The notes under the pieces: model-generated
Database searches by the model: none
Seen by the model: only the letters and a program-made list of their open reading frames with translations
What the model was told of the DNA's origin: nothing
Program-made: the position numbers and the translations under genes
Assembly (NCBI RefSeq): GCF_033115175.1
Contig: NC_084827.1
Location: 23,678,001 to 23,742,000, forward strand
DNA length: 64,000 nucleotides
Direction of reading: 5' to 3'
DNA from: Lepus europaeus
Lineage: Eukaryota > Chordata > Mammalia > Lagomorpha > Leporidae
Part shown: positions 1-12,173 of the stretch, piece by piece
Layout of the letters: each line of letters begins with the position of its first letter
Numbering within the stretch: the stretch's first letter is position 1

Positions 1-359
1 TACATAGAACCAAATCCAAATTCCAGTGATATGCTCACAGAACTCTAGGGAATCCATTTGAAATGATTTTTCTTTTCATTTAAATATGTTAATAAGCTAT
101 ATTAAGTCCCATTGAAACCCCTCACTCTTCTCAAATCTGTAGCCTCCCCATTCACACAACCTTCAGTCTAGCTTTCATGTCAGTTCACCTCTCTGTCAAT
201 ACAAAAATTGTTTCTGTGTGCTTTGTGAGACTTTTAATAGTTCCCCTTTATCTGTATAAATGATTTGCACAGGAGATATGCCCCAAGCTACCATAAATTC
301 AAATTATTTTAGCAAGGATTTGTTTTTCAAGTGGATTTCTTCAAAAACAAGAATGAAAT

Positions 360-583
360 CTTGCCATTTGCAGCAACGTGGATGGAACTGGGAAGGCAGA
401 TATTAAGTTATATGAAAAGCCAGACGCAGACAGACAAGTACCATATGTTCTCCCTTAAACAAGAAAGCTAAAATTGTTGATCTCATAGAAGAGAGTAGAA
501 TAGTAGCTACCAAAAGCTACCAAGAATAAGGAGGGGGAATAGAGAGAGGTTGAATAACAGGTAGCAGAAGAATAAATCCTATT
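360..583 (+). repeat. Old LINE-1 3' end fragment
   Basis: The stretch reads like the sense strand of a mammalian L1 3' terminus: 'gcaacgtggatggaactggg', then a 'agccagacgcagacagacaagta' type segment and 'catatgttctccctt'. These correspond to the end of ORF2 and the start of the 3' UTR. The copy is decayed and has no open frame. It runs directly into the tandem duplication that follows. Confidence 0.75.
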
Positions 584-906
584 GTTCAACAGCACAGTAG
601 GAGGACTATGGATTACAGCAACTTATTATATTTATTATATTATATATAATATAGCAGAGAATTTCAAATGTTACATATAATATATATTATATATATATTA
701 TTATATATTTATCACATTGAATTCCTTAAATATGTACTATGGTTCAACGGCACAGTAGGAGGACTATGGATTACAGCAATTTATTATATATATTGTATAT
801 TATATTATATATAACTGAGAATTTCAAATATTATATATAATGTGTAATATATGTATATTATATATATTATTATATATTTATCACACTGAATTCCATAAAT
901 ATGTAC
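584..906 (+). repeat. Two-copy tandem duplication (period about 158 bp) in AT-rich L1 3' sequence
   Basis: Unit 1 (584-741) and unit 2 (742-906) share 'cacagtaggaggactatgga', 'gagaatttcaaat', a long TA-rich core and 'gaattcc(t/a)taaatatgtac'. The second copy is slightly longer through TA-tract growth and differs by scattered substitutions. This indicates an old local duplication rather than two insertions. Confidence 0.85.
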
Positions 907-999
907 AAGTATTGTGTGTCAAAATCAAAAAGTAAATAACATGAGTAAAATTAATAAAATCAAAATTTCTTGACATGCTACACACAATCCTTCTCTTTT

Positions 1000-1028
1000 G
1001 AAAAAAAATCTGATTTATTTGCAGATGA

Positions 1029-1060
<32 letters not shown>

Positions 1061-1290
1061 AGGGAGGTCTCCCATCTACTAGTTCACTCCCCAGTCAGGG
1101 CAGAGCCAGACAAAAGTCGGGAGCCCAAAACTCATCCCAGGTTTCCCACATGGGTGTCAGAGACTGGGATACATGAGCCATCATCTGTTCCTTGCCTGGA
1201 TTAGCAGAGCTGGCATTCAAACTCAAGCACTCTGAAATAGGATGTGGGCGTCCTGAGTCATGCCTTAACCACAATACCAGACACCTACCC
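1000..1290 (-). mobile_element. C-SINE, old copy
   Basis: The T-rich end lies on the left, followed by a GA-rich tail complement. The body then reads 'tagttcactccccag' and 'cccacatgggtgtcagagac' and closes with 'ccttaaccacaataccagac'. The copy is strongly diverged from the young copies in the window. It is non-autonomous and noncoding. Confidence 0.8.
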
Positions 1291-1372
1291 TCCTCAGGGC
1301 CCTTCTTGAGGTGAACTCAGCAATACCCATATTCTCATCTCTTGCCATTTGGAGGTTCAGCTCACAATTTTT

Positions 1373-1705
1373 TTTAAAGATTTTATTTATTTATTTATTT
1401 GGCAGGTAGGGTTACAAAAAGTGAGAGGGAGAGACAGAGAGAAAGGTCTTCCTTCCGTTGGATCACTCCCCAAATGGCCACCACGGCCAGAGCTGTGCCG
1501 ATCCAAAGCCAGGAGCCAGGAGCTTCTTCCCAGTTTCCCATGTGGGTGCAGGGGCCCAAGGACTTGGGCCATCTTCTACTGCTTTCCCAGGCCAGAGCAG
1601 AGAGCTGGATTGGAAGAGGAGCAGCTGGGACTAGAACCGGCACCCATATGGGATTCCGGCACTGCAGGCGGAGGATTAACCAATTGCAGCACAATATCGA
1701 CCCCT
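1373..1705 (-). mobile_element. C-SINE with 15-bp target duplication
   Basis: This is a full-length SINE with its poly-T end on the left and head near 1705. The flanking repeats 'cagctcacaattttt' (1358-1372) and 'cagttcacaattttt' (1706-1720) differ at one base. That is the expected signature of L1-driven insertion. A 177-codon frame (1399-1932) runs through the SINE and is not a gene. Confidence 0.92.
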
Positions 1706-2187
1706 CAGTTCACAATTTTTCCAATGATGATGAGTCAAATACTGATATATTTGGTCTTGCCTTTCTTTTACTTATAATATCTTCCATTTGTGGCATTTTT
1801 CAATCCTACTTCTCTAACATTCAAGATAAAGTTAATCACCTGCTCCATGTATTATTAACTGCTTCTTTTACAACAGATTTAAATGCCTATTATGACTACC
1901 TTATTTACTATACTCTCTTTAAGAGATTGTGAGTTGTATCTGATTTAATCAGCATGAAGCCCAGCATAGAATTTAATACTTATTAAATTAAAGGAAAAAT
2001 TCAGCCTGCAATAAAACAGCATTTATTTAAGACTTTAGAAACACTATTTTAGTACTATATTTGTAATTACCATATCCAAAGGGAGCTTCTATATTTCACA
2101 GGAAACCATGAACTAGCATGGATCATGTGTCAATTTGTAAGTCAATCACTGTATCCAGAAAAAAAAAATTGAGTTACTTAGTTTTTG

Positions 2188-2600
2188 AGGGATCTTCAAA
2201 AAGTTTGTGGAAAAAGTACACTGCCTTGTAATTCCATTTTCCATTAACTTAAAAGAAAAGATTTATTTCTTTATTTGAAAGTCCGAATTACAGAGAGAAG
2301 AGAGGGACAGAGAGAGAGAGCTTCCATCTGCTGGTTTACTCCCCAGATAGCCACTATGGCTGGGACTGGACCAAACCAAAACCCCAAACCAAGTCTTCTT
2401 CCTGGTCTCCCACATGGTTAGCAGGGACCCACGTATTTGGGCCATTTTCCACTGCTTTTCCCAGACCATTAGCAGAGAGATGGCTCAGAAGTGGAGCAGC
2501 CAGGACTAGAACCAGTGCTGAAATGGGATATTGGCAATGCAGGCAGCAGTTTTACCCACTATACCACAAAACTGGCCCCTCCATTAACGTTTGAAGTACA
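2188..2600. mobile_element. Short inverted-terminal-repeat element split by a SINE
   Basis: The left end 'cttcaaaaagtttgtggaaa' is an imperfect inverse of the right end 'ttttccattaacgtttgaag'. With the SINE at 2249-2580 removed, the element is only about 80 bp long. Related ends occur near 15.4, 45.1, 48.0, 53.0 and 56.0 kb. This fits a MITE-like DNA transposon family that I cannot name with certainty. Confidence 0.55.
2249..2580 (-). mobile_element. C-SINE inserted in an ITR element
   Basis: A full-length copy, T-rich on the left, with 'tttacccactataccacaaa' near its head. The target duplication 'ccattaac' lies at 2241-2248 and 2581-2588. The insertion splits the short inverted-repeat element around it. 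Confidence 0.9.
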
Positions 2601-3130
2601 TCTCTATCCCTGGAGAGGAATCACTAAGGACATAAAATTACATGGACTATGCAAAGGCCCTTCCAAGTAAAAGCATGTCACCAGTAAAGAAAGAAGGGAA
2701 AAATCATTGGTACTGGATATAAAGACACCTAATCCTAGCAGGATACTGAATGAGGAAAACTCCACATCCACATTGTACGTATTAAAATATTTGTTAAAAA
2801 GGCACTAATGAAGAAAGATCAGAGTAGCTGTTGTGTAAGCATGATAATGTGTTGAATGGATATCTTTAATAAAGGAAAGAAAATATCAAATAAATGTATA
2901 ATCCCAATAATTGAATAAGTTGCTTTTAAATAACTTTTTCAGCTTAAGTAATCTATGCCTGTTGTTAAAAGCAAAACATGTTTTTATATGTTTAAAATAA
3001 CTGCAAATCAGAGTCCTTGGTTGTAAACAAGAAAACCTAGCTCTGGCCGACTTCAAGAGAAAGTGAGTTCATAAAATGACTTGTAGTTATCCCAAAGCAG
3101 CTACTATGCAGATATACAAACTTGGAAAAT
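2601..3130. other. Unassigned AT-rich intergenic sequence
   Basis: I see no gene, RNA gene or recognisable repeat here. The stretch is A/T-rich and has no ORF of interest. Confidence 0.5.
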
Positions 3131-3141
3131 AAGAACCATGG

Positions 3142-3445
3142 CTGTGGCTTAGGTTGAAGCCCTAAGCAGCAGCCTCCCATATGGGCGCCGGTTGGAGTCT
3201 CAGCTGCTCCACTTCTGATTCAGCTCCGTGCTAATGCACCTGGGAAAATAGTGGGAGATGGCCCAAGTGTTTGGGCCCCTGCACCCACATGGGAGACCCA
3301 GAAGAAGCTCTTGGCTCCTGGCTTAAAATCATCCCAGCTCTGTCTGCTGTGGCCATTTGGGGAGTGAATCTGTAGACCGAAGACCTCTCTCTCTGTCTCT
3401 CTTGTAATTCTGCCTTTCAAATGAATACATAAACCTTGGAAAAAA
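3142..3445 (+). mobile_element. C-SINE with 11-bp target duplication
   Basis: The head is at the left ('ctgtggcttaggttgaagcc'), the middle reads 'gcccaagtgtttgggcccct', and the A-rich tail is at the right. The perfect flanking repeat 'aagaaccatgg' lies at 3131-3141 and 3446-3456. Confidence 0.93.
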
Positions 3446-3456
3446 AAGAACCATGG

Positions 3457-5304
3457 GAGGTCAAAGAGCACTGTAATTGAATGCCCACTGCCTTCTCCCG
3501 GTTCACTGTCTTGACAGAACATTCCCTGCTTACCACTGCCCTAACAGATATTCCATCAACACCCCAGATTTTTATCTTCTCCCAGCTTCCTCTGTACATC
3601 ATTATCCTGTTTTCAGTCAATAGTCAAAGCACACAGAAATCATTCCTCTTTTATCAAATCCAGAATCAATATCTATGGAGGAATGCTAGACTCTATCCAC
3701 TGTAATTAAGCTACTACTAAATAGCTTGTTGGACTGCTAAAATATGGAGCCTGGTAAGAGTCCAGATAATATTCTGATCTTCCTAAAGAATTGAAGCACC
3801 ATACTCTACTTGCTCAGATGCACTCAATGGAATGTTTGCACAGTGACTTTCTGTTGGTCTTGTTCTCTCTAAAGGTGAAAAGCCCTTTAAACCATCAGTC
3901 AGATGGATTAGACAAGTACTCACACAAATATGAAAAACGAGTTGACCAGTTTGCACTTAACTTTTATTTATTTGCAAAATAAACAAATGCTCATAGATTT
4001 TGCCTCCACCGGTGAGCTGTTATTATGATAGCGAAAGATCCATTGTATTTCTTCTAACACCTTTCTGTACATGTTGTCCTTCTATCTATAATTATCTAAG
4101 TTAATTAACTATTATGTAAGCTGGTGAAACATGAATGTGAAAACAAAATTGATTCCATAAAAACTAATTTGATATATGGAATGACCTAATTAAATTACTC
4201 TGCAATTACAATCAATTGAGTGTAAGAAAGTAATAAAATGTGCGGGAAATCTATATCTCTTTAAAAGTCTCTGAAATTAAATTTCTTTGCAAGTACAGTA
4301 CTTGTGAATTCTTTATGAAAAGCTGGATGTGGTTATGAAAAAAAATTAAATAGTAATCTAAACAAACAACAATCCAAGGGAACTCATGCACAAAGAAAGC
4401 CTTTATTCTACTTCAGATTACTAGAGTGTACATTTTTATGTTTATTCATGGAATGTTTACCACAATGAATTATAAAAAATTATAGTTTGTCATGAAAATA
4501 GTAAATAATCCAAAAAAAAACAGTGTGCTTATTTCTTAAAGTAGGTGATAAAAGGCAGAGCCACTTGTAAATTGGAGAAAATATCCCACTCTATTCCTCC
4601 TCTCTGGTCTCCAAGAAATTCCACTATGGTTGCAGGAGCTTCTATTTTCAGATACGTTATTCCCTATCGCTTGAAACAGACTTGTTCAATCTGGGCATTT
4701 GAGAGATAAGCAACTCCTTGCTTCTCAGATATAGTCAGTGTAATGTCATTAACTGGCAAAAGAGATTACCTGTCCTATGGGATGGGGAGAAAAACACTTT
4801 GTACAGATGATGTTTGTTGTGGGCCTTGAGACAAGACTGTGAAGTTGTGTTAGTGTTTAATCAAACTTTGCCTGTGATTCGGCTATGCTGGACAAGAATC
4901 AACATCAACTTCAAGGTTAAAGTGGTTTACCACTTACCTAGGGTGGTAATAATTTCTTCAGTAAGGAAATCTAACAGCATGACAACATTTTGGATGATCC
5001 AATAGCATTCTCCAAAAAAAGGCATCTCTCTTCTACACCAGCCAGATCAGGTGGTTAAATAGGGATGTGATTAGAATCACTAAAAATTAAACTTTCAAAT
5101 ATTCAGATTACTTCAGATTTATGTAAAAATAAGAAAATCTCTAGGATTTCCACTTTGCTTCATATTATCCCATTAAAAACAGTGCAAGGAGTTTGTAGTT
5201 ATCAAATGTGCAGACATTATGTCCCCAGATTCACCTCTGTCCTTTCTCTCCCTACCTGACCTGGATTAATTTCCCTGGGACTTCTGTGTCCTCTGACATC
5301 TGGT
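3457..5304. other. Unassigned intergenic sequence
   Basis: About 1.85 kb, mostly A/T-rich, with no convincing coding signal. Short ORFs of 60-75 codons occur at the frequency expected by chance. No recognisable interspersed repeat was found. Confidence 0.5.
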
Positions 5305-5317
5305 TGGATACTAAAAA

Positions 5318-6480
5318 ATGGAAAAATATTCCATACTCTTGGATTGGAAGAATCAATATCATCAAAATGTCCATTCTCCAAAAAGCAATTTGCATATTCA
5401 ATGCGATACCAATCAATATACCAAAGACATTCTTCTCACATCTGGAAAAAATGATGCTGAAATTCATATGGAGACACAGGAGACCTTGAATAGCAAAGCA
5501 ATACTGTACAATAAAAACAAAGCCAGAGGCATTACAATACCAGATTTCAAGACTTACTACAGAGCAGTTATAATCAAAAGAGCATGGTACTGGTACAGAA
5601 ACAGATGGATAGACCAATGGAACAGAATAGAAACATCAGAAATCAATCCAAACATCTATATCCAACTTATATTTGACCAAGGCTCTAAAACCAACTCCTG
5701 GAGCAAGGACAGACTATTCAACAAATGGTGCTGGGAAAACTGGATTTCCACATGCAGAAGCATGAAGCAAGATCCCTATCTTACACTTTAAACAAAAATC
5801 CACTAACATGGATTAAGGATCTAAGCCTATGATCCAACACCATCAAATTATTAGAGAACCCCCGTGAAACCCTGCAAGATACAGGCACAGGCAAAGATTT
5901 CTTGGAAAAGACTCCAGTGCCACAGGCAGTCAAAGCCAGAATTAACAATTGGGATTACATCAAATTGAGAAGTTTCTTTACTGCAAAAGAAACAGTCAGG
6001 GAAGTGAAGAGGCAACCGACAGAATGGGAAAAATATTTGCAAATTATGCAACTCATAAAGGATTAATAACCAGAATCTATAAAGAGATCAAGAAACTCCA
6101 CAACAATAAAACAAACAACCCACTTAAGAGATGGGCCAAGGACCTAAATAGACATTTTTTAAAACAGGAAATCCAAACAGCCAACAGACACATGAAAAAT
6201 TGTTCGGCGTCACTAGCAATCAGGGAAATGAAATCAAAACCATAATGATGTCTCACCACACACCGGTTAGAACTGCTCACATACAGAAGTCTACCAACAA
6301 CAAACTCTGGTGAGAATGTGGGGGAAAAGGCACACTAATCCACTGTTGGTGGGAATGCAAACTATTAAAGCCACTATTGGAGACAATTTGGAGATTCCTC
6401 AGAAAACTGAATATAGCTCTACCACATGACCCAGCCATCCCACTCCTTGGATTTACCCAAAGGAAATTAAATTGGCAAAT
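5318..6480 (+). pseudogene. LINE-1 ORF2 C-terminal remnant
   Basis: The frames in this interval read as L1 ORF2 downstream of the polymerase domain. The endonuclease and RT catalytic segments are absent. At least one frameshift and several stops break the frame. Homologous peptides recur antisense at 22366-22875 and 29217-30759. It is a dead retrotransposon fragment. Confidence 0.88.
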
Positions 6481-6508
6481 AACAAGAGTCGTCTACACCT
6501 CAATGTTT

Positions 6509-6822
6509 TTATTATTATTATTTTTTTTTGACAGGCAGTGGACAGTGAGAGAGAGAGACATTGTTTGCCATTGGTTCACCCTCCAATGGCAGCCGCGGCC
6601 GGCGCGCTGATCCGATGGCAGGAGCCAGGTGCTTATCCTGGTCTCCCATGGGATGCAGGGCCCAAGCACTTGGGCCATTCTCCACTGCACTCCCTGGCCA
6701 CAGCAGAGAGCTGGCCTGGAAGAGGGGCAACTGGGACAGAACCGGTGCCCTGATCGGGACTAGAACCCGGTGTGCTGGCGCCGCAAGGCAGAGGATTAGC
6801 CTATTGAGCCGCGGTGCCGGCT
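6509..6822 (-). mobile_element. Young C-SINE inside LINE-1, perfect 15-bp target duplication
   Basis: The SINE interrupts L1 with identical flanks 'tacacctcaatgttt' at 6494-6508 and 6823-6837. The sequence is close to the other young copies (11827, 13944, 53132) and keeps its GC-rich head ('gccggcgcgctgatccgat'). Several 70-100 codon frames cross it and are not genes. Confidence 0.96.
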
Positions 6823-7680
6823 TACACCTCAATGTTTATTGCAGCTCAATTCACAATAGCTAAAACATGGAATCAACCTAAATGCCAATCAACAGTAGAC
6901 TGGATAAAGAAATGATGGGACATGTACTCTATAGAATACTATACAGCAATAACAAAAATTAAATCTGGTCATTTGAGACAAAATGGAGGAATCTGGAAAA
7001 CATCATGCTGAGTGAAAAAAGCCAATCCCAAAGGGATAAATATCATATGTTCTCCCTGATTGGTGACAACCAAATAAGTATCTAAAAGGAAACCTGTAGA
7101 AGTGAAACAGACACTATGAGAAACAATGACTTGATCAGCCTTTGTCTTGATGGTCAAGGAACAACTTACTATTTTATTCCTTTTAATATTTTTTTGTTCT
7201 ATTTAATACCATTGGTTGAACTCTTTAAGTAACACACAATTATTCTTAGGTGTTTAAAGTTAACTGAAAAGTGATCCCTTTTAAAGATAAGAGTGGGAAT
7301 AAGAGAGGGAGGAGATATACAGTTCAGCACATGCTCAATCGGACTTACCCCTAATGGTAGAGCTAGAAATGTGCCAGGGGATTCCAAATCAATCTCATCA
7401 AGGTGGCATGTACCAATGCCATCTCACTAGTCCAAGTGATCAGTTTAAGTTCATAATTGATCATAATGGTATGATTAAGTGTCAAAGGGATCACATAAAC
7501 AAGACTAGTGTCTGCTAATACTAACTGATAAAATTCAAAAGGAGAGAATGATCCAACATAGGAAGTGGGATACACAGCAGATGTCTAAAAAGCACTTTGG
7601 CCTCAGAATCAGCCCTTAAGGCATTTGGATCTGGCTGAAGAGCCCATGAGAGTATTTTAGGCATGGAAAGCCAAGACACT

Positions 7681-7702
7681 TTGGCAAAAAAAAAAAAAAA
7701 AA
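7681..7702 (+). repeat. Poly-A tract within the L1 3' UTR
   Basis: A run of about 18 A's interrupts the conserved L1 3' UTR between 'acactttggc' and 'cctaaatgaa'. The same place holds T-rich sequence in the antisense copies near 10.92 and 21.71 kb, so the tract belongs to the L1 family and is length-variable. Confidence 0.8.
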
Positions 7703-8223
7703 ACCTAAATGAAAGATCTCTGTGAGTGAGATCCCAGTATCCCAATGGAAAGAACAGGCCATCAGAGAAGGAGGTACCTTTATCTGAAGGGAGGAGAGAA
7801 CTTCCACTTTGATTATGGCCTTATCTAAATAAGGTCAGAGTTTGTGAACTCAAGAGGCTTCCATGGCCTTGGCAGCTCATGACAAGAGCCTCGAGTGATT
7901 ACTGACATCATAGGTAAGAGTGTCAAATTGTTAAATCAACAACAGGAGTCACTGTGCACTTACTCCCAGTGTAGGGTCTCTGTCCTTAATGTGTTGTGCT
8001 ATGTAAATTAACAGTAAAACTAGTATTCAAACAGTACTTTATACTTTGTTTATCTGTGTGGGTGTAAACTGTTGAAAACTTAGTATATACCAAGTTGATC
8101 TTCTGTATATAAAGATAATTGAAAATGAATCTTTATGAAGAATGGGATGGGAGATGGGATAGTTGCAGGTGGCTAGGAGGTTATGGGGGGGAAAGTCTCT
8201 ATAAATCCTGAAGTTGTACTTTC

Positions 8224-8551
8224 TTTTTTATTTTTTTATTTATTTGACAGGTAGCGTTATAGACAGTGAGAGAGAGTCAGAGAGAAAGGTCTTCCTTCAA
8301 TTGGTTCATCCCCCCAAATGGCTACTACAGCAGGCACGCTGCGCCGATCTGAAGCCAGGAGCCAGGTGCTTCCTCCTGGTCTCCCATGCAGTGCAGGGCC
8401 CAAGCACTTGGGCCATCCCCCACTGCTTTCCCGGGCCACAGGAGAGAGCTGGACTGGAAGAGGAGCAACTGGGACTAGAACCTGGCACCCATATGTGATG
8501 CCAGCACAGAAGGTGGAGGATTAACCAAGTGAGCCACAGTGCCGGCCCTTA
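8224..8551 (-). mobile_element. C-SINE in L1 3' UTR, perfect 13-bp target duplication
   Basis: Identical flanks 'aagttgtactttc' lie at 8211-8223 and 8552-8564. The SINE inserted about 40 bp before the end of the host L1. Orientation is minus, with the T-rich end on the left and the head at the right. Confidence 0.95.
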
Positions 8552-8590
8552 AAGTTGTACTTTCAAAATTTATATTTGTTAAATACAAGT

Positions 8591-10345
8591 TTTAAAAAAT
8601 ACTTTATCATCCCAGTTTGTGGTCTCTGAGAACCTCTAGGATATTCCTGCTCACTCAGGATAAAATCCAATGTCTCATGTCACCAAGAATTTTTAGTATT
8701 TTTTTTCTCAACCACAGTTCCCCTAGAAATGGTCAGAGGTGTCTGTGTAAAAGGCTAGGATTCCCAGTGAATACTTGTTATTGTCACAGCATCCACTTTA
8801 AACAAAGAGCTGCCTATTTATTTAGTCATGATTTCTTCATTATTCAGCTGCCACAGAATATGCATTTTGCCTTTGATAGTTACTTGTTCTCTATTGAGAT
8901 TTGCATAGAAATGGTGGAGTTCTTTTTATCTATATTATTTCTAATGAAAGCAAAAATCTCTCATTCGGTTGATTTGTTTGTTCCTAGGTCCGTAGCTACC
9001 CTATGGTTACATAAACAAGTTTAGTGTGGATATTAATATTGGCTGATATTTCCATTAACAAGTAATTTAAAAGTGAAATTAAGATGGAGGGGTATGTCTG
9101 AAATTCACTTATTATTCTATAATATGAAAGACTTTTTTGTAAAATCATACAATGGCTTTCCCAAGCTAGAAAACTATTTTCTTAATTTTTTGTGATATTC
9201 ACAGTGTAATAGGTACAGACCTAAACTTTTTAAGTTTAATCAATATTATTGACATTTTCTTTATGATTTTAAATCTAAATACTCAGCAAAACAATAAATC
9301 ATATCCTGATTTTTCGCATTTGCCAAATTCTGTGATGTAAAAATCACGTTCAGTGTAATGAGATGGATACAGGAAGACAAATACCACAGTAGTGTGATGG
9401 CAGTGAGATAGCCATACATTGCAGGAGACCACAATGGGTGAAATAATTTTTTCAAAATTCCATCCAGCTTATTTATTTTGTAATTCACCAAGAGTATATC
9501 AACTGTTGAGAATGCAAAAAATACAAGGATAACACAGCTGATGCTCCTTTAGAGAGATTACTTGGATAACTTATGAGTCAAGCCCAGTAACTATCAGTGG
9601 AAAGCATACTGATCTCAATTCTGATAAGCTCTTTTGCAAGGTCCAAATTCTTCTGATAATTTGGTACAATTAAAAAATCATCAATGCATAAAATAAAATG
9701 TCCCTCTGGATCTTCAGTACTAAGCTTAAAATGTGTGAATGATGCATATAATAAAAGGTGATAATAAAATGTGTTTTTGTTGCCATAAAGCTAATGCAAA
9801 AGTAGTTTAGGGAAAGAAATTAACCCATCATAATACTTTCTGGCACATGCAATTCCTAGCAGGAAAATTTAAAAGAGGGAGAGATTAGCTCACTCCCAAA
9901 TTTTGCTAAATCCTTAGGGAAAATAAAATTAAACTGCAGAATTAAAAGATGTAATTTCTACACCTGTGACACTAGCAAATTGGCTGTTTTCAATGTAGCT
10001 CTCAAAGTAGTTTAATTGGAGCCAAAGTGTCTTTTAGCTTGTGAGGCCAAGGGGTAAATGGTTCAGCCAATGTGTTCTCTCTCTCTCCAAACCCAAAGAA
10101 ATCTTTTATAACACTCTCAATGAAAGTTGGTTAACAAGTGTAGATAATCAAACTCAAAACTTCTCTTATTAAAAGTTTAGAGCTCTTTTGAAAGTGTTGA
10201 AGGTAATTTGAAAAGTGTTCTTTGTAGTGAAATAATATTGTAAATGATTAACTACAAGATATATCTGTTCATCTAAGAGCTATAGTGAATAATCTGAGAA
10301 TGTAGAGTTATACTGTTGTTTTTTTATAATTTACCTACATATTAA
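8591..10345. other. Unassigned AT-rich intergenic sequence
   Basis: About 1.75 kb without a recognised repeat. The longest frame is 135 codons (8617-9024, plus). It has low complexity, no known domain and no splice or promoter context that I can see, so I treat it as a chance ORF. Confidence 0.5.
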
Positions 10346-10357
10346 AGAATCTTACTT

Positions 10358-11005
10358 TTTTAAACTTTTATTTAATAAATATAAATTTCAAAAGCACAAC
10401 TTTTGGATTAAAGTGGTTTTTCCCCTCATAACCACCCTCACACCCACAAACCATCCCATCTCCTACTCCCTCTCCCATCCCATTCTTCACTAAGATCCAT
10501 TTTTAATTATCTTTATATACAGAAGATTAACTTAGTATATACTAAGTAAAGATTTCAATAGTTTGCACCCACACAGACACACAAAGTATAAAGTACTGTT
10601 TGAATACTAGCTTTACCGTTAATTTGCATAGTACAACACATTAAGAACAGAGATTCTACATGGGGAATAAGTACACAATGACTCCTGTTGTTAATTTAAC
10701 AACTGATACTCTTATTTATGTCATCAGTAACCACCTGAGGCTCTTGAAATGAACTGCCAAAGCCATGGAAGCCTCTTGAGTTCACAAACTCTGACCTTAT
10801 TTAGACAAGACCATAATCAAAGTGGAAGTTCTCTCCTCCCTTCAGAGAAAGGTATCTCCTTCTTTGATGGCCCATTCTTTCCGCTGGGATCTCACTCACA
10901 GAGATCATTCATTTAGGTCATATTTTTTGCCAAAGTGTCTTGGCTTTCCAAGCCTGAGAAACTCTCATGGGCTTTTTAGCCAGATCCGAATGTCTTCAGG
11001 GCTGC
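10358..11005 (-). mobile_element. 5'-truncated LINE-1 insertion (3' UTR only), 12-bp target duplication
   Basis: The antisense sequence matches the L1 3' UTR seen in sense at about 7.6-8.6 kb. The T-rich (3' poly-A) end lies on the left. Perfect flanking repeats 'agaatcttactt' occur at 10346-10357 and 11006-11017. The insert therefore carries only about 650 bp of L1 3' UTR and no coding sequence. Confidence 0.95.
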
Positions 11006-11017
11006 AGAATCTTACTT

Positions 11018-11813
11018 ATTGCAGGTCCTCATGATTTTTTTGATCCATGTAAATAAAGAGCAACATAATAGTAATTTTGTTCAAACATTATTATTAGTAA
11101 AGGAACCATGAATAAATATCCATTGTTATCCATTGGCGAGCATTGATCCAATGCAACATACTAACACAAAGAAATGGACATTTCCGGAAGCATTAAATAC
11201 TAAAAATAAAATGAATTAATATGCATAAATGATTTAATATTGAAACACCATGTTCTCAGAACTCCTTTTCTGCCTAATCATGTCATTAGTTAACAAAAAG
11301 AATTATCAGCCAATGTTATATAAGTCATTACAATATTTGTCACATGTTTTGAATACATCATAGATCAAGTTGTGTCACACAGACGTAATATACATCTGCA
11401 ATACATATACATAGTATTAAAACTTCATGAATATTGCAGGCAATTTGTTATTGTATGAATTATACTCTAGACTACTTTTTATTGATAGTAGAATCAATTC
11501 CATTAATGTTCTTTAGACTCCAATTCTGTTTTTCAACAGCCAGATTCAGAAAGAAAATTTGAAGATTGTTGATGAGCACACAGCTATAAATTACTTACCT
11601 ACTTAGCTCTGAGATAATAGCAAGAGTAGGAAGGAAATTATGGGATGCATGGTAGCAAGTAGTTATATCCACATTTTATTTGAAAGAAGGCTCTTGTCAT
11701 GAGTGCATGAGCAATTTGGCAGAGTAGTTTCGGCAACTCTATATTAGACATAAAGATTTATCAGACACAAGGGACTACTAGCAGTATTGTTAAGGTGGAT
11801 AACCAGCTTACAT
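11018..11813. other. Unassigned AT-rich intergenic sequence
   Basis: About 800 bp with no ORF of interest and no recognised repeat. Confidence 0.5.
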
Positions 11814-11826
11814 AAAAAAGATAATA

Positions 11827-12160
11827 GGCCAGCGCCGCGGCTCACTAGGCTAATCCTCCGCCTTGCGGCACCGGCACACCGGGTTCTAGTCCCGGTCGGG
11901 GCACCGATCCTGTCCCAGTTGCCCCTCTTCCAGGCCAGCTCTCTGCTATGGCCAGGGAGTGCAGTGGAGGATGGCCCAAGTGCTTGGGCCCTGCACCCCA
12001 TGGGAGACCAGGAGAAGCACCTGGCTCCTGCCATCGGATCAGCGCGGTGCGCCAGCCGCAGCGCGCTACCGCAGCGGCCATTGGAGGGTGAACCAACGGC
12101 AAAAGGAAGACCTTTCTCTCTGTCTCTCTCTCACTGTCCACTCTGCCTGTCAAAAAAAAA
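11827..12160 (+). mobile_element. Young full-length C-SINE
   Basis: The head is 'ggccagcgccgcggctcact', followed by 'gggttctagtcccggtcggg', the 'cccaagtgcttgggccctg' middle, a TCTCTCTG tail and poly-A. The flanks 'aaaaaagataata' at 11814-11826 and 12161-12173 are identical. It is one of the best-preserved copies in the window. Frames of up to 136 codons across it are not genes. Confidence 0.96.
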
Positions 12161-12173
12161 AAAAAAGATAATA

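Larger units (their letters stand above)
5305..8590 (+). mobile_element. 5'-truncated LINE-1 (ORF2 C-terminal part plus long 3' UTR), split by two SINEs
   Basis: The element enters ORF2 downstream of the reverse-transcriptase core. Broken frames (5208-5489, 5318-5791, 5949-6245) encode typical L1 ORF2 peptides such as '[20 protein letters not shown]' and '[10 protein letters not shown]', with a frameshift near 5400. The cysteine-rich C-terminal segment follows around 6250-6480. After about 7030 the sequence is the roughly 1.3-kb lagomorph L1 3' UTR, which matches the antisense fragments at 10.36-11.0 kb and 21.5-22.3 kb. Full-length L1s are 6-7 kb, so roughly the first half is missing. The element cannot encode an active protein. 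Confidence 0.93.

Noticed and set aside
1399-1932. 177-codon open frame
   Set aside because: It runs through a C-SINE and into AT-rich flank. SINE-derived frames of 60-157 codons recur at every young copy, so this reflects the GC-rich SINE body rather than a gene.
8617-9024. 135-codon plus-strand frame
   Set aside because: No domain, promoter, CpG enrichment or splice context. Composition matches the AT-rich surroundings.
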